From an uncultured Christensenellaceae bacterium (GTDB lineage: Bacteria; Bacillota; Clostridia; Christensenellales; CAG-314), in NCBI GenBank assembly GCA_910586625.1, contig CAJUIZ010000003.1, positions 62,001 to 126,000 on the forward strand: a stretch of DNA of 64,000 bases, given 5' to 3'. Made by a program: the position numbers and the translations under genes. Below are positions 25,288 to 34,652 of this stretch, in pieces. The notes beneath the pieces are model-generated. The model did not search any database, was not told the origin of the DNA, and worked only from the letters and a program-made list of their open reading frames with translations. Within the stretch, counting starts at the first letter, position 1; the number at the start of each line of letters is the position of its first letter.

Positions 25288-26730
25288 TCACTTCTCCGTA
25301 AACATAATTTTGAGCAAGCCGTCCCATTCTTGGAATGAATACGTTCTGCTGCCGACTGTAAATTCTGTTCCGAACTGCTCGGTAGCGTCCTTGCCGACTT
25401 CGGCGCAAACACTGCCGAAAAACAGTCTTATATCATACCAAACGCCTGCTTCGCCCTTGCCCTTTAAGCCGATAGTATACACGTACTTTCCGTCGACGAT
25501 ACGGTACTGCGCTTCCATAATCTTTTCCGTACTGCCTGCCGTCACGGCAAGCGTCGGTATCGGGTTGTCGCCGAAAATTTTGCTTACCGTAACGGTAAGA
25601 GCTTCGTTTTGCGCGTCGAAAGCAACCGTGTAATTGCAATAATCGTATGCCGAAACGGGCGGATAATCGTAGTATACCTTTAACTGCCCTTCGAAATCGG
25701 CAAAAGAATATTTAATGCCGTTTGTTCCCGTGACGCCGTTTTTAGTCCCCACGTCCGAGCCGTTCCATTCGCACGGAACGTCGCCTATCATTGCGCCGCG
25801 ATAGGCAAAGCACACGTCGTACCACTTGCCGGCTGTGATAAGATTAGAACAATCGAATCGCATAACCGCCGTGCCGTCCTTCCAAACGGTGTCGCAGCCG
25901 TAAATTTCGTCGCCGAAATCGTTTTTTACAAACATCTGCAAATGCTCGGCGTTGCTTTGCGCCAATTGACTGTCGGCAACGGGGGTTACCGAAACGCTCA
26001 TCGTGGGTACGCCGTCGACTTCCGCCAAATTTACGGATATGCCGTCAATTTGCGAAAATACGCTATCCGAAAGGGAAACGGGCGCGGAAATAATAGTAAG
26101 CAAACCGTTCTTGGCTGTGGTTACCGAATAATAATACTTGTCGGCATCGAATTCCGTTTCCGGAATGATATATTCCTGTTCGGTAATTTTAAGTCCTGTT
26201 CTTACCGCGGTTGCATTTGCGTCAAATACTGCTGCATCGGAAGAATACACCGCTCTTCCCGTAGGGTCGCAAAACGAACTCCACGAAACGTCGAAAGAAA
26301 AACCGAAATCGAAGGTTACCACGTCGTTGACGTCCTTTTTCATAGACGGAAACATACTGGGCGCGGTTATGGGAAGGACCGCTTCCTTGCTGCCTACCAC
26401 CCACAAAAAGTATTCTTCGCTAAGCGACAACGGCAGCGTAAACGTTATGTGCGCGTTATCGCCGTTTACAGTCTTGGTTACATTGACGGGAACGTCGTCG
26501 CTTTTTAACCTGTCGCGCTCGACGAAATACACCTTGACGGCTTCGTCGCCGCAATCCACGTCAAATTCGAAGCGGTAAGTATTTACGCCCTGCTGCGTCA
26601 TTACCACGTCGGATAACGTATACGTTACGTAATCGCCGTCGCTGTCGCGAACGGGCACGCACGCAGAAAGCGCGACAGCCGCAGTTATTACCGCAATAAT
26701 CAAGAAAGACAATATCTTAAATCTTCTCAT
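25288..26730 (-). CDS. Lipoprotein with repeated beta-sandwich modules
   Basis: A 480-residue surface lipoprotein with lipobox ALSAC (Cys24). The rest is a series of about 100-residue beta-rich modules. Each carries a pattern of the type L.V.......GKWYD...AYRG or VWYDIRLFFG near its end. The same module is found six times in the giant esterase lipoprotein at 34653. No catalytic motif is visible. It lies between the two GH30 genes, seven and nine bases from them, so a glycan-binding accessory role for the operon is likely. Confidence 0.75.
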   Translation of the reverse strand: MRRFKILSFLIIAVITAAVALSACVPVRDSDGDYVTYTLSDVVMTQQGVNTYRFEFDVDCGDEAVKVYFVERDRLKSDDVPVNVTKTVNGDNAHITFTLPLSLSEEYFLWVVGSKEAVLPITAPSMFPSMKKDVNDVVTFDFGFSFDVSWSSFCDPTGRAVYSSDAAVFDANATAVRTGLKITEQEYIIPETEFDADKYYYSVTTAKNGLLTIISAPVSLSDSVFSQIDGISVNLAEVDGVPTMSVSVTPVADSQLAQSNAEHLQMFVKNDFGDEIYGCDTVWKDGTAVMRFDCSNLITAGKWYDVCFAYRGAMIGDVPCEWNGSDVGTKNGVTGTNGIKYSFADFEGQLKVYYDYPPVSAYDYCNYTVAFDAQNEALTVTVSKIFGDNPIPTLAVTAGSTEKIMEAQYRIVDGKYVYTIGLKGKGEAGVWYDIRLFFGSVCAEVGKDATEQFGTEFTVGSRTYSFQEWDGLLKIMFTEK

Positions 26731-26739
26731 AATTACTCC

Positions 26740-28290
26740 TTAACAAACGAAGGTCGCCATACTTTGCGGAACCATATCGTAGCTTATAAATTTTCCGCCG
26801 ATTACAATATCTATCGGCGCGGAGTTGGTTTCGCTTGTATTGCATACGACTACTACTATCGCTCCGTCCGCGCGATAGTACGCAGCAACGCACAGGTCGC
26901 TGTAATCGGTAGTAGCCAACAGCCCCTTGCAGGGCGTTCCGTCTACTTCGTATAAAAACTTGGACATATGCGCCATAGCGTAATAAGCGGACGACTTTTT
27001 GTATTTGTAAATTTTTACACCCTGACGGTTGACTTCGTCGAGAGATATGACTCCGTAGCATTCGTTGCCGTGCTGCGCGGGGGTAGGCTGTCCGTCGCTT
27101 GTCAAGACGAAGTTCCAATACATCGATCCCGAACAGCCGTTCCACGACTCGTCGTCGTAGTTATACTGAACAGAGCAAGGGTTAATAACGATATTTTTGC
27201 AAGCGTAGGTTAGATTTGCGGCAAAGTCGTTGCTTCCCGAGCTTTCGGTAATCTCGGTAATAATGGAACCTTTACCGTATTGGCGGCTTAACAGTTCTAT
27301 TCCGACTTTCAGTCCGTTTTGACTGGCGGAATCGAAATAGCCGTCTCCGCTGTAACCGTGCAAGCCCGCCATAGCGGAATACTTGGAAGCTCCGCTTCCT
27401 TCGCCGTAAATTTCTTCGAAATAAATATCCGCAGCCGAGCCCGTGCCGTAGTTGAAGTCCCAAGCGACGATATCTACGTCCAAATCGGCGGCTTTGAGTT
27501 TTTCTCCCGTAAGACGGGTGATTTCCGCCGCTTCCACAGGGTTCATATCCATTGTAGGATAACTCAACGCGCCCACGCTCGGCTCGTTCAAAATAGTAAG
27601 AGAGCTGATGGTTATACCCTGTTTAGCGTATTCTGTGACGAATTTTACCAAATAATCGGCGTATACTTCATACATACCGTCCAACAGCGAGCCGCCGCCG
27701 ACAAGAGAACTGCCCTTCATCCAAGCGGGAGCCGACCAAGGGCTTGCCATAAATTTGACGTTCGGATTGATTGTCAACACTTCCTTTAATACCGCGATAA
27801 TATCTTGGTCGCGGTCGAGATTGAAGCGTTCCAAGTTCATATCCGTTTCGCCGCTCGGCACGTCGTCGCAGGTAAAATAGCTCGTACCCGAGATATAATC
27901 GCTTGCTCCTATCGGTATACGAATCATTGTAAAGTTAGCTCCGTCTTTGCCGAACAAATCGTTCAAAACGTCCCTGCGCGTCTCGGCGTCGCAGCCGTGC
28001 ATAAGCAGATACGCGCTGGAATGAGTCATCGAAGCCCCGTTGCCCATATACTCCTGATAGGTTTTGTCGGTGCTTACGAATATAGTTTGCCGAGAATAGT
28101 CTTCTTCCGTATAATTCTTAAATTCCAACGACGACTTACGTCCGAGCAAGCTCGCCTTGGTACCCGTAGTTTCGTAGACGGACGCTTTGTTCGGATGAGC
28201 GTAACGCACTTCGCTGCAAGACGCTAAAACCGATACAGACAAAAGCAGTAAAACCGCCGTTAGTAACGCGAACAACCGTTTTATTTTCAT
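26740..28290 (-). CDS. GH30 glycoside hydrolase, surface lipoprotein
   Basis: A 516-residue enzyme with an N-terminal lipobox (SVLASC, Cys25) anchoring it outside the membrane. The catalytic glutamates lie in LTILNEPSV and IITEITES; WSAPAWMK is shared with the cytoplasmic GH30. It would make the first cuts in the polysaccharide at the cell surface, producing fragments for the ABC importer. It starts 15 bases after the ATPase gene. Confidence 0.88.
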   Translation of the reverse strand: MKIKRLFALLTAVLLLLSVSVLASCSEVRYAHPNKASVYETTGTKASLLGRKSSLEFKNYTEEDYSRQTIFVSTDKTYQEYMGNGASMTHSSAYLLMHGCDAETRRDVLNDLFGKDGANFTMIRIPIGASDYISGTSYFTCDDVPSGETDMNLERFNLDRDQDIIAVLKEVLTINPNVKFMASPWSAPAWMKGSSLVGGGSLLDGMYEVYADYLVKFVTEYAKQGITISSLTILNEPSVGALSYPTMDMNPVEAAEITRLTGEKLKAADLDVDIVAWDFNYGTGSAADIYFEEIYGEGSGASKYSAMAGLHGYSGDGYFDSASQNGLKVGIELLSRQYGKGSIITEITESSGSNDFAANLTYACKNIVINPCSVQYNYDDESWNGCSGSMYWNFVLTSDGQPTPAQHGNECYGVISLDEVNRQGVKIYKYKKSSAYYAMAHMSKFLYEVDGTPCKGLLATTDYSDLCVAAYYRADGAIVVVVCNTSETNSAPIDIVIGGKFISYDMVPQSMATFVC

Positions 28291-28305
28291 AAAGTCTCCT
28301 TAACG

Positions 28306-30159
28306 CTAAAATAACCGAATATCCAAATCGGTATCGTATACGGCCAATTTGTCAAAATCCAAACCGATATGTACTTCGTCGGGCAAATCCTTTGCTTCTA
28401 CGCAGAAGGTAACTCCGTTTGACAAGCGCAGCTGCGCAAACGTATGAGAACCGTAATCGAGAACGCGTTCCACCGTTGCGGGTATATCGCCGTCTAAGTG
28501 AATTGCCGACGAGTCGGTTACGAAAGAAAGGCGTTTTTTCAAAATAGATCTGCCGCGGTCGTACATTTTACGATTAAACTCGTAGGGCGTTTCCGCTTCT
28601 ACTCCGCAGCAGACAATAAAGTGTTTCAGTTCCTTTTCCACCTTTCTGCGGACGTATCCGCCCGACAGCTTAAGCTCCGTTTGTACAGGCTCTGCCGCGA
28701 CGCTGCCGTCAATATCGGTAAAAGTCGCTTTGTGCAGCGCAATGCTTATTTTTACCGCGTCGCCCACGCTGCGAGCTTCGTTGCTTAAACAGAAAACGCG
28801 CGAATTGCCGCAACTAATACGGTACACGCGAGAGCCGTAAACAGTTTCCGCTTCTTCCACTATGCCGTCGCGACCGTTATCGTCGAAATAAACGGACTCG
28901 GCAGGAATGCCGACGGAGTACTCGCCGTCAGTCAAACAGTCCAAAGCCTTAGGCAACTGCATATCCGCAGACAAAATGTGTAATTTGCCCTTTTTAACCT
29001 TCGCGGAAAGGTTGACCGTCGGAACACGCGTCTTGATTGTGCGTTCGGTTTCGGCGTCGAACAAATGAATTTTTGCGGTATCGACGGTAAAAGCGACCTG
29101 CGAATTTATTTCAACATCCGCGTTGCCAACGTCGGAAACGCAAAATGCGGTTTTGCTGCTTTCCGTCAAAAGCTCGTCCGGGTCGGTATTAGCGTAAATA
29201 AGAGTTTGACTGCCCAACTGTTCTACCAATGCTACCGTAGCGGTAACGGACGACGCGCCCGCGTTAGCGCAGGACTTCATATCTTCGGGTCGCACGCCCA
29301 TAATTACAGGTTTTACACCGTCGATATATCTCTCGTCTATATGATAAGTATGTTCGGCAGGGATACGCAGCTTGAAATGCTTATGGTTTACGACGACGCT
29401 TGCGCCTTCGCCGCGAGTAAGCGTCACTTCGAAGAAATTCATCTGCGGAGTGCCTATAAAGCCCGCCACGAATTTGTTTTCCGGATACATATACAGATTT
29501 TGCGGAGTGTCCGTCTGCTGAACGAAGCCGTCCTTCATAACCACTATTCTGTCGCCCATAGTCATAGCTTCCACCTGATCGTGGGTTACGTAAATGAATG
29601 TAGTTTGAAGACGCTTGTGAAGCTTGGTTATTTCCGTACGCATTCGGGCGCGCAGCTTCGCATCCAAGTTAGACAACGGCTCGTCGAACAGGAATACGTT
29701 TGGCTCGCGCACTATCGCGCGTCCGAGAGCCACTCGTTGACGCTGTCCGCCCGATAACGCCTTGGGCTTGCGGTCCAAATACTCGCTTATACCGAGAGTC
29801 GCCGCGGCTTCGCGCACCTTGCGGTCTATCTCGTCCTTGGGAACCTTGTGCATACGCAAGCCGAAAGATATATTGTCGTACACGGTCATATTGGGAAACA
29901 AAGCGTAGTTTTGAAAAACCATCGAAATATTGCGGTTTTTAGGCTCTATCTGATTGAACAGCTTGTCGCCAATCCACAGTTCTCCCGCGGTTATTTCTTC
30001 CAACCCCGCAACCATACGAAGCGTTGTGGATTTACCGCATCCCGAAGGTCCTACAAATACGATAAACTCCTTGTCGGCAATTTCCAAATTAAAATCGGAT
30101 ACCGCTTTAACCTTGCCGTCGTATACTTTGTAAATATGTCTTAAAGATAATTTTGCCAT
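28306..30159 (-). CDS. Carbohydrate ABC transporter ATPase with long C-terminal extension
   Basis: A 617-residue MsmK/UgpC-type ATPase. Walker A GPSGCGKST is at 37-45, the signature is LSGGQRQR, and the switch region is YVTHDQ. The normal TOBE regulatory domain ends near residue 370, where most homologues stop. This protein continues for about 240 residues with what looks like further TOBE-like beta units (NLSAKVKKGKLHIL; ATVERVLDYGSHTFAQLRLSNG). It energises the two permeases upstream and is encoded in the same operon rather than being a shared, distant msmK. The extension may carry regulation by a sugar-PTS or by another ATPase subunit. Confidence 0.88.
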   Translation of the reverse strand: MAKLSLRHIYKVYDGKVKAVSDFNLEIADKEFIVFVGPSGCGKSTTLRMVAGLEEITAGELWIGDKLFNQIEPKNRNISMVFQNYALFPNMTVYDNISFGLRMHKVPKDEIDRKVREAAATLGISEYLDRKPKALSGGQRQRVALGRAIVREPNVFLFDEPLSNLDAKLRARMRTEITKLHKRLQTTFIYVTHDQVEAMTMGDRIVVMKDGFVQQTDTPQNLYMYPENKFVAGFIGTPQMNFFEVTLTRGEGASVVVNHKHFKLRIPAEHTYHIDERYIDGVKPVIMGVRPEDMKSCANAGASSVTATVALVEQLGSQTLIYANTDPDELLTESSKTAFCVSDVGNADVEINSQVAFTVDTAKIHLFDAETERTIKTRVPTVNLSAKVKKGKLHILSADMQLPKALDCLTDGEYSVGIPAESVYFDDNGRDGIVEEAETVYGSRVYRISCGNSRVFCLSNEARSVGDAVKISIALHKATFTDIDGSVAAEPVQTELKLSGGYVRRKVEKELKHFIVCCGVEAETPYEFNRKMYDRGRSILKKRLSFVTDSSAIHLDGDIPATVERVLDYGSHTFAQLRLSNGVTFCVEAKDLPDEVHIGLDFDKLAVYDTDLDIRLF

Positions 30160-30162
30160 TTT

Positions 30163-31047
30163 TTACCCCTTTACCGCTCCCGCCATTGTTCCGCCGATAA
30201 TATACTTTTGCAATACGAAAAATACGATTATCATCGGGAAGGACACTATAACTGCGCCCGCAAGCTGAACGGTAATATCGTAATTGGTACCCATCAATTC
30301 CGCAAGCGAAGTGGATAACGTCCTTAGCGACGGGTCGGAATTGACTACGTACGGCCACAAATAGTTGCTGTAATTCCACATAAACGTGGTAATACACAGC
30401 ACTATCAGCATCGGCTTGACAAGGGGCAGAACTATCCTGAAATAGATATAGAACGGTCCCGCGCCTTCTATTTTGGCGGCTTCTTCTATCTCCTTGTCTA
30501 CGCCCAAAAACTGTTGGCGCAACAGGAAAATATTGTACACGCTCATAACAAAAGGCATTATCAAAGCGAATAAGCTGTCCGTTATGCCCAAATAGTCGCA
30601 GATTAGGTAATTGGGCACAAGCATAATAGTACCGGGTACCATCATGGAAAACAGTATTACCTTGAATATATTGTCCCTACCGAAAAACCGCAGACGGGCG
30701 AAAGCGTAAGCCGCGATGGAATTGAGAAACAAGTTGGCTACGGTGTTGACAACGCACACTATCATAGTGTTAAGAAACACCGCTCCCAAGTTCAGCGCTT
30801 CGAACGCTTGCTTGTAGTTGTCGAAATTGAAAATCAGTTTGCCGTTTTCGTCGACGGGCAGCAAAGTAAATTCGTTGCCCAAATACGCGCTTTCGGTACG
30901 CAGGGACGAAGCTATCATCCAAACGTACGGGACGATAAACGTAAGACACAAAGCGATAAGTATAACGTATACCAACGTTTTACGCGTTACCGCGAAGGCG
31001 TTTACCCGCGACGGAAAACGCAGTTTATTTTTATTAGACGCCTTCAT
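30163..31047 (-). CDS. Carbohydrate ABC transporter permease, MalG type
   Basis: A 294-residue inner-membrane subunit with six predicted segments. The cytoplasmic coupling loop carries EEAAKIEGAGPFYIYFRIVLPL, the EAA motif of sugar importers. It starts within the 3' end of the other permease gene (14-base overlap) and ends three bases before the ATPase gene. Its substrate should be the oligosaccharide released by the GH30 enzymes. Confidence 0.92.
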   Translation of the reverse strand: MKASNKNKLRFPSRVNAFAVTRKTLVYVILIALCLTFIVPYVWMIASSLRTESAYLGNEFTLLPVDENGKLIFNFDNYKQAFEALNLGAVFLNTMIVCVVNTVANLFLNSIAAYAFARLRFFGRDNIFKVILFSMMVPGTIMLVPNYLICDYLGITDSLFALIMPFVMSVYNIFLLRQQFLGVDKEIEEAAKIEGAGPFYIYFRIVLPLVKPMLIVLCITTFMWNYSNYLWPYVVNSDPSLRTLSTSLAELMGTNYDITVQLAGAVIVSFPMIIVFFVLQKYIIGGTMAGAVKG

Positions 31048-31972
31048 TAGCAGTAATCTCCTTGTTTTTTACGCGGCGTTTGCGATCCGACCTACCGTTT
31101 TGCAAACGGAATTGTATCAAAGTAAACACAAGTATTATAAGGAACAGCAAATACGACATCGCCGACGCCATACCGTAATCGCTGTCGCCGCGCATTATCG
31201 AATACAACTGGTACACATACGTGTGCATACTGTCTACATAAACGTCGTTAACACCGTAAATGATGAGCATCTGTTCGCCTACCTGAAAACCGCCTATTAG
31301 ACCCATAACAAGGAAAAAGAACACGGTAGGCATTACGCCCGGAACGGTAACGTACCAAAAACGCTTGAAAGCGCCCGCGCCGTCCATTTCCGCGGCTTCG
31401 TACAGAGACTGGTCGATATTCTTCATTGCGCTTAGCATTATCAAAACGTTATATCCCAACCCGCCCCAAACACTCATAAGAGCTATTACCAAAAGCGCGG
31501 TATTGTTGTTGTACAAAAAGTCGATATTGGTGCCGAACAGCTTGTTGATAACGCCGTCGCTTGACAAAAGCTGCTTCCACATAACCATTATCGCTACGCC
31601 TACCGTAACGGACGGTATGTAAAAAACCGTTTTGAAAAATTTTTCGCCCTTTATCTTGGAATTGAGCAACGACGATACCGCCAACGTAAGAATTATGTTG
31701 GCGGGAACCGTAATCAGTATGTACAGGAATGTCGTTTTGAGAGACGACCAAAACCAACTGTAATTGCCTTGCGCGCCGAGTAACGTCCAATAGTTATGAA
31801 AGCCGACAAATTCGTAATCGAATAAATGCTCCCACGAATAATTGGTAAAACTGATGATTAGCGCGATGAGCATCGGCGCAAGCTGAAATATAACAAAATA
31901 TATCAACAGCGGAGCGATGAAGCCGTAGCCTATCGCGTTGCGCTTTAGAATACTCTTGGTCTTTTGTTTCAT
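31034..31972 (-). CDS. Carbohydrate ABC transporter permease, MalF type
   Basis: A 312-residue membrane subunit, the MalF-like partner. The EAA loop reads YEAAEMDGAGAFKRFWYVTVPG. The N-terminus (LKRNAIGYGFIAPLLIYFVIF) is the usual first segment. It lies 12 bases downstream of the binding-protein gene and overlaps the next permease gene by 14 bases. Confidence 0.92.
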   Translation of the reverse strand: MKQKTKSILKRNAIGYGFIAPLLIYFVIFQLAPMLIALIISFTNYSWEHLFDYEFVGFHNYWTLLGAQGNYSWFWSSLKTTFLYILITVPANIILTLAVSSLLNSKIKGEKFFKTVFYIPSVTVGVAIMVMWKQLLSSDGVINKLFGTNIDFLYNNNTALLVIALMSVWGGLGYNVLIMLSAMKNIDQSLYEAAEMDGAGAFKRFWYVTVPGVMPTVFFFLVMGLIGGFQVGEQMLIIYGVNDVYVDSMHTYVYQLYSIMRGDSDYGMASAMSYLLFLIILVFTLIQFRLQNGRSDRKRRVKNKEITANEGV

Positions 31973-31984
31973 TTCGATCTCCGA

Positions 31985-33370
31985 TTATTTTAGATATCCC
32001 GCGGCGGATTGACGTATTTCCGCTAAAACCGCGTCCACGCTGCCAAGCGATTCTTTGTCGGGATCGACGTACTTGACAAGCGCGGTGGGAATACTCTTGT
32101 CGTTTACGTTCATCCAACCTGCGACGACGGGACGTACCTGCGCCGAAGCAAGCTGCTGCTGCACCACCGTATACAAATGCGTAACGGTTGCTTTCACCGT
32201 TTGGTTATCTTCCAAATCGGCAAATTCCTTAACCGTCGCATACTTGTCTACCGCGGCGAAATTGTTGGTGCATTTTTCAAACAAAGGCATACATTCGCCC
32301 GACACCAAAAACTTAACGAGTTGAAGAGCCTTGTCCTTATTGCCCGAGCGCGCGGGTATTACGAGATTTTCGCCGCCGATATTGGATACGGAGCCGATTG
32401 TCTCATTCTCGCTGGGAATGGGAATTGCGCGCATAGTCGTATACGTACGTGTTTTGAGATCGTTAATGGAAGAACTGTCCGCAAGACTGAACAGTATTTT
32501 GCCTGCGGGCGAAGCATTGCTTCCCGTAAAGCCAGTGCTTTCGTTGCGGATAGCTTTGGGCGACTTGTCGAACATATACTTGATCATATCGAAAGCCTTG
32601 GTAACTGTTCCGTCGTCGTTGGGCAATACAGTCTTGGTTGCTTCGTCGTACATTGTACCGCCGGCAGCGGCAACGAATACCTGCGAATACCAACCGAGAT
32701 AACCGCCGTTGCCCATACCGCCGAACAATGCGTAATCCGTTCCTATACCGCTTATACTTTCGGCGAACGCCTTGAGATCGTTCCAAGTCTTTATGCTTTC
32801 AACACGCTCGATAGCTTGTTCGTCGCTCGTCAAACCGGTAGCTTTCTTGATTGTTTCCACATTGTAATACAATACCGAAGTATTGAGAGTAAGCGGAATT
32901 GCGTAAGTAGAACCGTTATAAACCGCCGTTTGCCACGCGCTCTTGTTAAACGCGCTTTTGTTAAAAGCAAACCCTGCGGCGTTATCCGATTCCACCGTTC
33001 CTTCGCGGGAATCGCTTTCCGTAATGTAATCGTCTAACTTCGTTATGTAACCGGGAGCTGCGTACTGCGCAAGGTTGGGTTGATCCAAATACATTACGTC
33101 GATGTCGATTTCCTTCTTGGTGCTTGTAAGCTTGCTGGAAACGGACGAATTGTAATTGTCCTTGCTTATCGACACGGGCTTGACCTTGATACCCGTTTCT
33201 TCGGTAAACTTGCCAAGCTTAGCTTTAAGCTCGTTATTCAAATCGTTCGTCATAGCGTAATAGTAAAAAGATATCTCGTTGTCGCCTCCCTTATTGCACG
33301 CCGCAAGTACTGCAACCGCCGACGCGACAAGCAAGCATATTGTAAGAATTAACGCTAATTTTCTTTTCAT
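31985..33370 (-). CDS. Extracellular solute-binding lipoprotein of a sugar ABC importer
   Basis: A 461-residue family 1 binding protein. The lipobox VLAAC (Cys25) anchors it to the outer face of the membrane. The mature part starts with EISFYYYAMTNDLNNELKAKLGKFTEETGIKVK, the usual first lobe. A ribosome site (GGAGGG) precedes the ATG. It is the first gene of the seven-gene operon and directly follows a consensus promoter and a LacI operator. Confidence 0.92.
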   Translation of the reverse strand: MKRKLALILTICLLVASAVAVLAACNKGGDNEISFYYYAMTNDLNNELKAKLGKFTEETGIKVKPVSISKDNYNSSVSSKLTSTKKEIDIDVMYLDQPNLAQYAAPGYITKLDDYITESDSREGTVESDNAAGFAFNKSAFNKSAWQTAVYNGSTYAIPLTLNTSVLYYNVETIKKATGLTSDEQAIERVESIKTWNDLKAFAESISGIGTDYALFGGMGNGGYLGWYSQVFVAAAGGTMYDEATKTVLPNDDGTVTKAFDMIKYMFDKSPKAIRNESTGFTGSNASPAGKILFSLADSSSINDLKTRTYTTMRAIPIPSENETIGSVSNIGGENLVIPARSGNKDKALQLVKFLVSGECMPLFEKCTNNFAAVDKYATVKEFADLEDNQTVKATVTHLYTVVQQQLASAQVRPVVAGWMNVNDKSIPTALVKYVDPDKESLGSVDAVLAEIRQSAAGYLK

Positions 33371-33410
33371 TTTGCCCTCCGAAATAGATTTATTGTAAGA
33401 ATAATTAAAA

Positions 33411-33424
33411 TGTTAACGTTATCA
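33411..33424. promoter_or_regulatory. LacI-family operator at the ABC/GH30 operon
   Basis: TGTTAACGTTATCA, close to the palindrome TGTTAACGTTAACA. It begins eight to nine bases past the -10 box, so it covers the transcription start and would block initiation. Similar sites are at 34576, 40374 and 40403. Confidence 0.7.
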
Positions 33425-33432
33425 ATGGCTAA

Positions 33433-33461
33433 ATTATATCACGGCGTCAAGCGCGTGTCAA
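33433..33461 (-). promoter_or_regulatory. Consensus promoter of the ABC/GH30 operon
   Basis: On the minus strand TTGACA (33456-33461) and TATAAT (33433-33438) with a 17-base spacer, a perfect match to the sigma-A consensus. Confidence 0.85.
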
Positions 33462-33514
33462 TACCCAATTTTTGCAAAAAACCTAAAAAATTATAAAAAA
33501 ATATAAAAATCGGA

Positions 33515-33545
33515 ACATAAAAAACGCGCCGATAATTTCGGCGCG
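33515..33545 (-). terminator. Terminator of the LacI gene
   Basis: Arms CGCGCCGA (33525-33532, plus strand) and TCGGCGCG (33538-33545) followed on the minus strand by TTTTTTAT. Confidence 0.8.
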
Positions 33546-33560
33546 CATAAATAGCGTTAA

Positions 33561-34511
33561 TTATATTGTTTCTCCGACGTCTATCGTCGGCTCGATATAA
33601 ATTCCCTTGCTAAGCCGAACGCCTTTTATAATGTCTACTACCGTATCGGCGATTTTTACCCCCACTTCGTACAACGGCTGACGAACGGTGGCAAGCTTAG
33701 GGAAAACCGTGTTCTCGACTCCGAAGCCGTCGAAGCCGCTTACGGCTATATCGGACGGAATGGAAATACGTTTACGTTTGAGTAAATGTACAACGCCTAC
33801 CGCCAACAAATCCGTAGCGCACACTATGGCGGATGGCTTACCGCGCTGCAACAGCTGCTCGCACGCTTCGAAGCCGTCGCTTTCGGAATTTTTAGCGCTT
33901 AACACGAAGTCGGGATTGACTTGCAGACCGCTGTCGCGTACAGCGTCCAAAAAACCGTTTTTACGTTGAAGAACGAAATGCGAATTGTGGTCCAAACCTA
34001 TATAAGCAAGGTTCTTATGCCCGCGCTCGATGATAAGCTTAGTCATATTGTATATCCCGCGGTAGTTGTCCACGTCCACCCAATTGCAAAAATGCTCGCT
34101 GTTGCCGTACAAGACGGTAGGCTTGACCTTGGCAATCTCGGCAAAGCTTGCTTCTTCGTCTATATGCAGACCTGCGGCGATAATACCGTCGAAGTTGTCG
34201 TCCAAGGACAAATTGCGCCGAAAGGTAAGGCTGTAACCAAGCGCGCCCAAGCGTTCGCCTATTGCGCTTACCGTTTGCGCGACGAAAGAGTCGCGTGCGT
34301 TAAGCGTGGACGGTATGTAAAGACAAATGTTATAAGCGAAGCCCGTAACAAGCGAACGGGCGACGCGGTTTTGCACGTATCCCGACGACTGCACCGCTTC
34401 CATAATTGTTCGCAACGTTTCGGGCTTGACAAGCTGCGGTTGATTGAGCGCGCGGGAAACCGTCATAATAGAAAAACCCGTCATTCGCGCTATATCTTTG
34501 ATATTTACCAT
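33561..34511 (-). CDS. LacI family transcriptional regulator
   Basis: A 316-residue repressor. The N-terminal helix-turn-helix is VNIKDIARMTGFSIMTVSRALNQ with the hinge helix after it; residues about 60-316 form a periplasmic-binding-protein-like sensor domain. It lies between the two transcription units it most likely controls, the ABC/GH30 operon and the giant esterase gene, each of which has one or two copies of the same operator at its promoter. Its own promoter also has a copy upstream of the -35 box. The inducer is presumably a breakdown product of the target glycan. Confidence 0.92.
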   Translation of the reverse strand: MVNIKDIARMTGFSIMTVSRALNQPQLVKPETLRTIMEAVQSSGYVQNRVARSLVTGFAYNICLYIPSTLNARDSFVAQTVSAIGERLGALGYSLTFRRNLSLDDNFDGIIAAGLHIDEEASFAEIAKVKPTVLYGNSEHFCNWVDVDNYRGIYNMTKLIIERGHKNLAYIGLDHNSHFVLQRKNGFLDAVRDSGLQVNPDFVLSAKNSESDGFEACEQLLQRGKPSAIVCATDLLAVGVVHLLKRKRISIPSDIAVSGFDGFGVENTVFPKLATVRQPLYEVGVKIADTVVDIIKGVRLSKGIYIEPTIDVGETI

Positions 34512-34532
34512 TGTCTTTCACCTATTAGTGTA

Positions 34533-34561
34533 ATTATCTCATTTTAGACATTATTTGTCAA
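34533..34561 (-). promoter_or_regulatory. Promoter of the LacI gene
   Basis: Minus-strand TTGACA (34556-34561) and GATAAT (34533-34538), spacer 17 bases. Confidence 0.7.
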
Positions 34562-34575
34562 GATATAATACAATA

Positions 34576-34589
34576 TGTAATCGTTAACA
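34576..34589. promoter_or_regulatory. LacI-family operator upstream of the LacI promoter
   Basis: TGTAATCGTTAACA, two mismatches from TGTTAACGTTAACA, about 15 bases upstream of the -35 box. Its position fits autoregulation by looping or by mild effect, not direct promoter occlusion. Confidence 0.5.
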
Positions 34590-34603
34590 TTTACAATTTT
34601 GTC

Positions 34604-34632
34604 AAAAAAAGGAGCTTCAGAAAGGAAGCTCC
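34604..34632 (-). terminator. Terminator of the giant SGNH lipoprotein gene
   Basis: On the minus strand GGAGCTTCC and GAAGCTCC form a hairpin followed by seven T. Confidence 0.85.
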
Positions 34633-34652
34633 CGTTAGTTGTTATTTTCGAA

